From assembly GCF_030758315.1 (NCBI RefSeq), contig NZ_CP132336.1, positions 124,001-188,000 on the forward strand: 64,000 nucleotides of DNA, in the 5' to 3' direction. The DNA is from Pararhizobium sp. IMCC3301 (GTDB taxonomy: Bacteria; Pseudomonadota; Alphaproteobacteria; Rhizobiales; GCA-2746425). Below the pieces are notes generated by a model. That model ran no database searches. It was given only the letters and a program-made list of their open reading frames with translations, and was not told the origin of the DNA. This document shows positions 58,260 through 64,000 of this stretch, in pieces (position 1 is the first letter of the stretch; every line of letters starts with the position of its first letter). The translations under genes and the position numbers were made by a program.

Positions 58260-58342
58260 CCTTGCATCTCATCCACAACCGATTGCGGATTCATATTATG
58301 CGAAATACAGCATAACACATTGTTCCGGAAAGGCTTTCCGGC

Positions 58343-58546
58343 TCAATCTGTGAGAACAAAAGTGACCTTCATTACCACGCGGTATTCAGTAATTTTACCG
58401 TTGGTGACGACGACTTTCTGATCTTTGACCCACACGCCTTCGACATTTTTCAAAGTCTCCGAGGCGCGCTTCACGCCCCTTTGCAATGCATCTTCAAAAC
58501 TTGTGGGCGAAGAGGCGATGATTTCCGTTACGCGTGCAACTGACAT
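58343..58546 (-). CDS. Dodecin family flavin-binding protein
   Basis: Dodecins are small dodecameric proteins that store or buffer flavins. The ATG at 58546 gives 67 residues, the family's length: MSVARVTEIIASSPTSFEDAL, NVEGVWVKDQKV with the tryptophan (W39) that stacks on flavin, and YRVVMKVTFVL. The longer frame to 58612 adds unrelated residues. Confidence 0.93.
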   Translation of the reverse strand: MSVARVTEIIASSPTSFEDALQRGVKRASETLKNVEGVWVKDQKVVVTNGKITEYRVVMKVTFVLTD

Positions 58547-58642
58547 GTGAACTCCATTGTCTGAGAATGTCACTTCTGTGTGACGGTGTCGAAAGCCTAG
58601 CTTATCGATCAACGCCTGCGCAAGTTATCCAGAAGGCGGTCT

Positions 58643-59389
58643 CTAATTCACCCACCCGGTCGAAAGCGCGCTTGCCCAATCGGCAAACCCCTTGGAACGG
58701 GCAAGCTCTGCCATCGCCTGATGATCGTAAGGCACGTGCCGGAATGTCACATTCCAGTCACCGGACTGCTGCTTTTCAATGATGGCATAGGCTGCAAAGG
58801 GATTTCCCGTATGCATGACATAGGGTGCCGCCCGTGTATCCTTGAAACCCGGACAGCCGACACTTCCCGGATTTATCACGCGCCGGCCATCTGACAGGCG
58901 CACGACTCGGGAAACGTGGGAATGTCCGCACAGCATGATCGGAAATTCCAGTGATCCGGCCTCGCGTTCAATATCTGCCAGCGGCCGCAGGCTCATGCCA
59001 AGCGCCGGGTTCGGCGTATCCAGCCAATGCTCGGAATCACTGGACGGAATTCCATGACAGAGGAATATCTCACTTTCGAAAACTGCGCTCTGGGGCAGGG
59101 CCGCAACCCATTCCAGATGTGTTTCATTCAACTGCCTGAATGCCGGTGCGTCCCAGGTGCCCAGATCCTGCACCGCAAGCTCCAGCAGAAAACGGTCATG
59201 ATTGCCCCGGATCGACATCATTTTGCGCTGGCTGACCAGTAAATCTGCAGTTTTTCCAGCTTCCAGCGGCCCACCGAAATGATCGCCGAGATTGACAATC
59301 TGATCAATGCCCTGGCCGGCAATGTCGTCCAGCACCGCCTCCAGCGCCAGATGGTTGCCGTGGATGTCGGAAATAGCTGCAAAGCGCAT
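58643..59389 (-). CDS. Metallophosphoesterase family protein
   Basis: The 248-residue protein has all calcineurin-type metal motifs: DIHGN (residues 8-12), NLGDHFGGP, RGNHDRF, CHGIP and CGHSHVSR. It resembles the YfcE/MJ0936-like group of small phosphodiesterases. Substrate is unknown. It stands alone on the minus strand, 32 bases ahead of which the DUF2798 gene ends. Confidence 0.88.
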   Translation of the reverse strand: MRFAAISDIHGNHLALEAVLDDIAGQGIDQIVNLGDHFGGPLEAGKTADLLVSQRKMMSIRGNHDRFLLELAVQDLGTWDAPAFRQLNETHLEWVAALPQSAVFESEIFLCHGIPSSDSEHWLDTPNPALGMSLRPLADIEREAGSLEFPIMLCGHSHVSRVVRLSDGRRVINPGSVGCPGFKDTRAAPYVMHTGNPFAAYAIIEKQQSGDWNVTFRHVPYDHQAMAELARSKGFADWASALSTGWVN

Positions 59390-59421
59390 AGTGGTATCCT
59401 ACAATAACACTGGCTGTGGCA

Positions 59422-59649
59422 TTACAAGTCAGTCCGGACGCAGCCATTCACGCAACGTCTGACAAACGGGCTGACAATCATCATCACCGGATAGGCGACC
59501 ATCCATGATAATGCCCATGACGACATCCACAGAGAACTGAGATCCGGGGACATGCCATTGGCGCGAAACGTAGCAATTCCCGAAACGATGAATGTCATGA
59601 ATCCCGACAGAAGAAAGCTGAACAGAAAAGGTGCGAATTTTGGATGCAT
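59422..59649 (-). CDS. DUF2798 family small membrane protein
   Basis: This 75-residue protein has two hydrophobic segments (about 7-27 and 42-64) and begins MHPKFAPFLFSFLLSGFMTF, followed by WMSSWALSWMVAYPVM, characteristic of the DUF2798 family. The function is not known. It may be cotranscribed with the metallophosphoesterase gene. Confidence 0.8.
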   Translation of the reverse strand: MHPKFAPFLFSFLLSGFMTFIVSGIATFRANGMSPDLSSLWMSSWALSWMVAYPVMMIVSPFVRRCVNGCVRTDL

Positions 59650-59769
59650 GCCGGGCCGTGGTCAGATGGGTGAAAAGATCAACTCATCTATCATCTAACG
59701 AGCAGGCGACCAAGCAGCGATATGCCGCCTCCGCCAGAGGCAAGCAGAAGCCCCGGTGGCGCAACGCCC

Positions 59770-60660
59770 TCAACGGCGGCGGTGGCCCCACATCCACTGC
59801 TCCGGCGTCTCTTTGATCCAGGCCTCGAATTGCTGATGAATTCGCGCTGTCGCTGTGGCCACACGCTCGTCCAGTGTGCCGCCTTCGCCTGTCGGGATTT
59901 CGACAGCCTGAATGCTGAAACGGCAGCCTTCGGTGCGGCGGCAACACGCCGCAATCAGCGGCACATCAAGCTTCTCAGCGATCAGCGCGGGGAAGGGGGT
60001 TGATGGTGCCATATAGCTGAAAAACGGGACCTCTACACCATTGCTCTGGCGCAAATCGCCCATCATGCAGACCGTGTCACCGTCGCGAACCCAGTTAATC
60101 AGCCCATTCACCGAGGTGGTGCGTTTGGAGTGCAGCCCACCTGGATACAATGGCTGACGCACCTGTCTGATATAGCTGTCAACCAGCGGATTGGAGGCGC
60201 GCTGATAGATCGCCGCCATTGACAGACCGTTCTGCAGGGCCGGAATTGCCAGCAATTCCCAATTGCCCATATGCAGCGAAACAAACACCGCACCCTTGTG
60301 GCCTTGTGCCAGCTGGTCAATCAGCGCCTGAGACTGCAATTCGATTCGCTCGCTTTCCTTCAGCAGCTTGGCGATGCACAGCCCCTCGGCAAATGTGCGC
60401 CCCAGATTGTTCCAGTGCAACGCTGTGGTTTTTTCAATCCAGGCAGCATTTTTTTCCGGAAAAGCCTCGCGCAAATGCTTCATCACGGTCGCGTGGCGGT
60501 GGTTGAACCGTGCCAGAACCTGCCAGCAAGCCCCCATCAGCGCAGATGCAGCGCCAATCGGCAGCGCATTCAGAAGTCCGGCCACAAGGCGAAACCCGGC
60601 ATATTCAAGCCGGTGCTGAAAAGTAGGAGTGGTCGTTTTGGCCAAGAAACAGGTGCTCAA
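59770..60660 (-). CDS. LpxL/HtrB-type lipid A acyltransferase-like protein
   Basis: The ~296-residue protein has an N-terminal membrane anchor region and the lysophospholipid acyltransferase H-x4-E catalytic motif in SLHMGNWELL, then GDLRQSNGVEVPFF, as in late lipid A acyltransferases (lauroyl transferases). No ATG is seen at the start: the frame opens with TTG codons at 60660 and 60645, and neither has a clear ribosome site. It may acylate lipid A or another glycolipid. It is divergent from the AEC transporter gene. Confidence 0.82.
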   Translation of the reverse strand: MSTCFLAKTTTPTFQHRLEYAGFRLVAGLLNALPIGAASALMGACWQVLARFNHRHATVMKHLREAFPEKNAAWIEKTTALHWNNLGRTFAEGLCIAKLLKESERIELQSQALIDQLAQGHKGAVFVSLHMGNWELLAIPALQNGLSMAAIYQRASNPLVDSYIRQVRQPLYPGGLHSKRTTSVNGLINWVRDGDTVCMMGDLRQSNGVEVPFFSYMAPSTPFPALIAEKLDVPLIAACCRRTEGCRFSIQAVEIPTGEGGTLDERVATATARIHQQFEAWIKETPEQWMWGHRRR

Positions 60661-60763
60661 TCTAAATTGCTGCTACGCAATAGCGGAGTTTTGGTTTGCA
60701 ACGCAATTGATCCTTTGCGAAAACCGGCATCATTGAGAAAATCCCTTGGGACATCCCCGCCTT

Positions 60764-61735
60764 ATGCTGCAGGTCGCCACACTCGCCTTTCCATTCTTCG
60801 GATTGATTTTCCTCGGGTTTTTTGCCGGAAAAATATTTAAAGTTCCGCCGGAAGGGCTGGCGTGGCTCAATATCTTCATCATTTATTTCGCGCTACCTGC
60901 ACTGTTTTATCAGCTCATTTCCAGAACTCCGATTGAAGAACTGGCGAATTGGGCTTTCGTATTCTCCACCAGTTTTTCGACCTATGTCGCGTTTGCTCTG
61001 GCGTTTTGCATCGGAATTTATCTCACCAGAGGTGATGTAGCGCTGGCGACGATTCAGGGCCTGGTCGGTGGCTATGCCAATGTCGGTTATATGGGGCCGG
61101 GCCTGACGCTTGCTGTGCTGGGGCCGAAAGCCGCAGTGCCCGCGGCGTTGATCTTCTCCTTCGATGTGGCTCTGGTCTTTACTCTGGCACCGTTGCTGAT
61201 GGCGTTGGCCGGGACGGAAAAGAAGCCGGTGCCGCTGCTTGTCGTTCAAATTCTGAAAAAGATTTTCCTGCACCCGTTTATCATCGCCACCATTGCAGGC
61301 GTGCTGGGCGCGGCATTTCAGGTCCGCCCGCCGCAGGCCATTGAGACAATTCTGACCTTTCTGCGATCCGCCGCCGCGCCCTCGGCGCTGTTTGCCATGG
61401 GCGTAACCGTGGCGCTGCGTCCGCTGAAGCGCTTCCCGGTGGAATTGCCGGGTCTGCTCACTGTCAAGCTGGTGGCGCACCCGCTGATCGCCTATCTGAT
61501 GCTCGGGATTATCGGCGATTTTGACCCGGTCTGGGTGGCCACCGGGGTACTGATGGCGTCGCTACCGCCTGCCGCAACGATCTATGTGATTGCCCAGCAA
61601 TATAATGTCTATATCGAGCGCGCTTCCACGGCGGTGCTGGTAGGAACCGGCCTGTCCGTGCTGAGTGTTACCTTTGTGTTGTATCTGATTGCCGAAGGCG
61701 CCTTCGGACCGGGCCTGGTGCGGTCCTTGCCATAG
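60764..61735 (+). CDS. AEC family (auxin efflux carrier type) transporter
   Basis: The ATG at 60764 gives 323 residues with ten hydrophobic segments in two halves (PFFGLIFLGFFAGKIF at the N-terminus; FLRSAAAPSALFAMGVTVAL at the start of the second half). Bacterial AEC members export or import organic acids such as malate or malonate. The substrate here cannot be read from sequence. Confidence 0.88.
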   Translation: MLQVATLAFPFFGLIFLGFFAGKIFKVPPEGLAWLNIFIIYFALPALFYQLISRTPIEELANWAFVFSTSFSTYVAFALAFCIGIYLTRGDVALATIQGLVGGYANVGYMGPGLTLAVLGPKAAVPAALIFSFDVALVFTLAPLLMALAGTEKKPVPLLVVQILKKIFLHPFIIATIAGVLGAAFQVRPPQAIETILTFLRSAAAPSALFAMGVTVALRPLKRFPVELPGLLTVKLVAHPLIAYLMLGIIGDFDPVWVATGVLMASLPPAATIYVIAQQYNVYIERASTAVLVGTGLSVLSVTFVLYLIAEGAFGPGLVRSLP

Positions 61736-61810
61736 CGCCATCCAGTGTACTTATGGGGAAAGCTGGTCCGACCATCGGCAACAGTGAAGCACAGAATTGT
61801 TTGAAAAAAA

Positions 61811-61886
<76 letters not shown>

Positions 61887-61964
61887 TTTCCGGTATCCTA
61901 ACAACTGCGCTGCCCAACTTCAAATGAATCAAGCCGGGCGTGCGCAGTGTGTTCGGTAAGAAAA

Positions 61965-62040
61965 TGGTGAGCCCTCACGGGTTCGAACCGTGGACCTACT
62001 GATTAAAAGTCAGTTGCTCTACCGACTGAGCTAAGGGCTC
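61965..62040 (-). tRNA. tRNA-Lys (anticodon TTT)
   Basis: The minus strand folds as a 76-base tRNA with CCA encoded: acceptor GAGCCCT/AGGGCTC, D arm AGCTCAGTCGGTAGAGC, anticodon arm CTGACTTTTAATCAG with anticodon TTT, and T arm CACGGTTCGAACCCGTG. It lies 78 bases upstream of the CTT tRNA on the same strand, so both may share a transcript. Confidence 0.95.
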
Positions 62041-62163
62041 CCAAATTCGGGCGGAACATAGGCAGTGCCGCTGGTCGGGTCAATAGCGCTTTGCCTAAAA
62101 TCGCGATTTGTCAGAGCGCCGGGATCGGCATGGTTCGCGGACGTCCCGGATATGGCCAAAACC

Positions 62164-62400
62164 TTAAAATGCCTTGAAGGTGGGAATCGTCCGTGTGTCC
62201 TTGATTCCTGTGAAATGCTGAATTTTTTCAGTGATAAAATGCCCGATATCATCACTCTCGGCGACGTAGAATTTCACCAGCAGATCGTAATCACCAGCGG
62301 TTGAATAAATCTCGGATGCTATTTCCGCGTCGGCAATCTGGTTGGCGACTTCATAGGCTTTTCCCAAATGGCATTTGATTTGCACAAAAACGGTCTGCAT
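62164..62400 (-). CDS. Stand-alone Lrp/AsnC ligand-binding (RAM) domain protein
   Basis: From the ATG at 62400 this 78-residue protein consists only of the effector-binding domain of Lrp/AsnC regulators (MQTVFVQIKCHLGKAYEVAN, AGDYDLLVKFYV, IKDTRTIPTFKAF), with no helix-turn-helix. Such proteins are thought to sense amino acids or modulate full-length Lrp partners. It is divergent from the hydrolase gene across 51 bases and upstream of the two tRNA-Lys genes on the same strand. Confidence 0.88.
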   Translation of the reverse strand: MQTVFVQIKCHLGKAYEVANQIADAEIASEIYSTAGDYDLLVKFYVAESDDIGHFITEKIQHFTGIKDTRTIPTFKAF

Positions 62401-62451
62401 GATCCCTCTCAAAGAGCAACGGTAGAAACCATTTAGGGGAAAAGCCACCAT

Positions 62452-63270
62452 ATGGAAAGCAAGTTGGATCTGGAAGCTGAATACGACAACCGCGCTCTGG
62501 TGCCGGAACATGTCGAAATTCTTCCGCGCTGGGAGAAACAGGCAGCCGAATTCCGCGCCATCCATCCTCCGGAAACGCTTCGCTACGGTACGGCAGAGCG
62601 AAATCTGATCGATGTGTTTCGCAGCGATGATTCGGCGGCACGCCGCTCACCTGTGGTGCTGTTCATTCATGGCGGCTATTGGCGCGGCCTCAGCAAGGAC
62701 ATGTTCAGCCACATGGCTGGTGGCCTGATGGCCCATGGCCTGGATGTCGCGATGCCCAATTATACTCTGTGTCCCGGCATTGATATTCCCGGTATTGGCG
62801 AAGAGCTGCAGGCCTGCTGCCGGTTTCTCGGCGAAACGCAAAAGCGGCCCTTGATGATGACCGGTCACTCTGCCGGCGGCCATCTGGCAGCTTTTCTGTG
62901 TCAGAAAAACAGTGTGGACAGATTACCGGTCCCGGTTGTGGCCGGGCTGGGCATTTCAGGTGTTTATGATCTGACACCGATGCTGCATGTCTCGATGAAT
63001 CATGATTTGAAGCTCGATCTGAAAACCGCACTGGCTGCCAGCCCCTATTTTGCCGCGCCGGAACCCGGCATTTCTTTCGATGCATGGGTCGGTTCGGACG
63101 AATCGGATGAGTTCCTGCGGCAAAGTGAGGACTTTGCGTCAAAGTGGCGCGAGAATTCGGCCCACACGACTTATATTGAAATCGCCGGTGCCAATCATTT
63201 TACCGCCGTTGAACCGCTGATTGACCAGAACAGTCTGCTGGTCAAACGTATTGCCGCGCTGGCCGGCTGA
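62452..63270 (+). CDS. Alpha/beta hydrolase, kynurenine formamidase-like
   Basis: The 272-residue protein has HGGYW at residues 73-77 (oxyanion hole), the nucleophile elbow GHSAGG with S140, an aspartate candidate at D216/D219 (GSDESDE) and the histidine at H249 (GANHF), an esterase/lipase-type catalytic triad. The HGGYW motif and overall layout resemble eukaryotic-type arylformamidases that hydrolyse N-formylkynurenine, but no other tryptophan-degradation gene is adjacent, so the substrate is uncertain. Confidence 0.82.
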   Translation: MESKLDLEAEYDNRALVPEHVEILPRWEKQAAEFRAIHPPETLRYGTAERNLIDVFRSDDSAARRSPVVLFIHGGYWRGLSKDMFSHMAGGLMAHGLDVAMPNYTLCPGIDIPGIGEELQACCRFLGETQKRPLMMTGHSAGGHLAAFLCQKNSVDRLPVPVVAGLGISGVYDLTPMLHVSMNHDLKLDLKTALAASPYFAAPEPGISFDAWVGSDESDEFLRQSEDFASKWRENSAHTTYIEIAGANHFTAVEPLIDQNSLLVKRIAALAG

Positions 63271-63341
63271 ACAGTCGGGCAATCCAAAAGCGGGATTTCG
63301 ACGTAAGTGGCATAAGGGCACCACGACTGACGGAGGAAACC

Positions 63342-63788
63342 ATGCATAAAATCATCACACGGGCAATCGCTGCCACAGCAGGCGCAATTGCCATGATCGG
63401 CCTGACATCCGGAATGGCTGCAGCGCAGAATGTTGCGGCAGCAGATCAGACCGAAATCCAGTCCATCATCCGCAGCCAGGTTGATGCTTTTGTCACAGAT
63501 AATTCGTCGACGGCTTTTTCATTTGCCGCACCTTCAATCAAGAACATGTTCGTGACTGAAGAGAACTTCATGAACATGGTGCGCCAGCAATATCCGCAGG
63601 TTTTCCGGCCGCGTACATTCGAATTCGGTCGGCTGGTGGACGGCCCGACAGGACCGGTGCAGGAAGTCTATATCACCGGTCCGGCAGGCAAGGACTGGCT
63701 GGCGGTCTACACATTGGAACAACAGGCCGATGGCAGCTGGAAGATCAGCGGTTGCTATCTGGTTCCCGATAAGGGCGCGAAGGTGTAG
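63342..63788 (+). CDS. DUF4864 family exported protein
   Basis: A signal peptide (about residues 1-28, ending GMAAAQN) is followed by a ~115-residue domain of the DUF4864 type: QIQSIIRSQVDAF-like helix (EIQSIIRSQVDAFVTDN), AFSFAAPSIKNMF, YPQVFRPRTFEFG, and a C-terminal sheet with GSWKISGCYLVPD. The fold resembles NTF2-like periplasmic proteins. Function unknown. A ribosome site GGAGGAAACC precedes the ATG. Confidence 0.85.
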   Translation: MHKIITRAIAATAGAIAMIGLTSGMAAAQNVAAADQTEIQSIIRSQVDAFVTDNSSTAFSFAAPSIKNMFVTEENFMNMVRQQYPQVFRPRTFEFGRLVDGPTGPVQEVYITGPAGKDWLAVYTLEQQADGSWKISGCYLVPDKGAKV

Positions 63789-63826
63789 CGAGGCTCTACC
63801 GTATTGCCGCGCCTTGAAAGCGGTAA

Positions 63827-63858
63827 CCGGGAAGCGTTAGCGCTCCCCGGATAATTTA
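63827..63858. terminator. Terminator between DUF4864 and FAH-family genes
   Basis: CCGGGAAGCG (63827-63836) pairs with CGCTCCCCGG (63841-63850) at nine of ten positions around a TTAG loop and is followed by ATAATTTAGATT. It lies between two convergent genes and probably ends the DUF4864 transcript. Confidence 0.5.
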
Positions 63859-63890
63859 GATTCTACTTGTTTGAAGCAAGCGGCCTCAGA

Positions 63891-64000
63891 TCAGATAACT
63901 TCGCAGCGAAACTCACCGACACCTTTAACTGTGCCGACCATGACGTCGCCACGCACAATCGGCCCGACACCGGCGGGCGTTCCCGACATGATCAGATCGC
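63891..64000 (-). CDS. Fumarylacetoacetate hydrolase (FAH) family protein, C-terminal fragment
   Basis: The last 35 codons of a minus-strand gene are present; the rest lies beyond the window. The residues DLIMSGTPAGVGPIVRGD followed by VGTVKGVGEFRCEVI match the conserved C-terminus of FAH-family hydrolases/isomerases (the GTPAGVGP motif). These act on acylpyruvates or aromatic breakdown products; which one cannot be told. Confidence 0.85.
   Translation of the reverse strand, partial: DLIMSGTPAGVGPIVRGDVMVGTVKGVGEFRCEVI

Larger units (their letters stand above)
57989..58342. other. 354-base gap with REP-like palindromes
   Basis: The gap between the cyclophilin and dodecin genes, whose ends face each other, holds no convincing gene. 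It contains three copies of a palindromic repeat (58017-58048, 58154-58187, 58226-58259). They may act as terminators for both genes. Confidence 0.7.

Overview
The window is a stretch of an alphaproteobacterial chromosome, most likely from the Hyphomicrobiales (Rhizobiales) or close relatives. This rests on gene order (nuo-birA-rnj-mce-DUF1467-proS-lolCD-dnaE, then rpsB-tsf-pyrH-frr-uppS-cdsA-dxr-rseP-bamA-lpxD-fabZ-lpxA-lpxI-lpxB), the use of LpxI, a short ProS without the large editing insert, and LexA boxes of the direct-repeat form GTTC-N7-GTTC. The genus cannot be told from the sequence. No insertion sequence, prophage, CRISPR array or integron was seen.

Layout. 1-13278: respiratory complex I operon from the end of nuoD through nuoN. 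13322-20209: biotin ligase, RNase J, methylmalonyl-CoA epimerase, a DUF1467 protein, prolyl-tRNA synthetase and the lipoprotein exporter LolCD. 20210-24077: a 337-base gap with two LexA boxes and a 33-codon membrane peptide gene, then dnaE. 24320-39141: translation factors, isoprenoid/phospholipid genes and the outer-membrane/lipid A cluster. 39212-48459: citrate synthase, glutamyl-tRNA synthetase, ComEC, CcdA, an EamA permease, a coiled-coil membrane protein and GlmU. 48466-57330: a catabolic island with heterotetrameric sarcosine oxidase (soxBDAG), a divergent DJ-1/AraC-type regulator and a dimethylglycine-dehydrogenase-like flavoprotein, which together suggest breakdown of glycine betaine derivatives to glycine. 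57446-64000: assorted single genes (cyclophilin, dodecin, phosphoesterase, DUF2798, lipid A acyltransferase-like protein, AEC transporter, two tRNA-Lys genes, a stand-alone Lrp-type effector domain, an alpha/beta hydrolase, a DUF4864 protein and the end of a FAH-family gene), with a cluster of REP-like palindromes.

The most interesting items are: (1) the LexA-box-flanked 33-residue membrane peptide between lolD and dnaE, which looks like an SOS-induced small protein comparable in size and type to Caulobacter SidA; (2) a helix-hairpin-helix-like domain present at the C-termini of both NuoE and ribosomal protein S2 in this one window; (3) a strong minus-strand intrinsic terminator with upstream RNA hairpins but no protein gene, between the DUF1467 gene and proS, which looks like an undescribed small RNA; and (4) a TGTCGCA direct repeat in front of the dimethylglycine-dehydrogenase-like gene that fits the neighbouring regulator. 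Everything here was read by eye; no database search or folding calculation was run.
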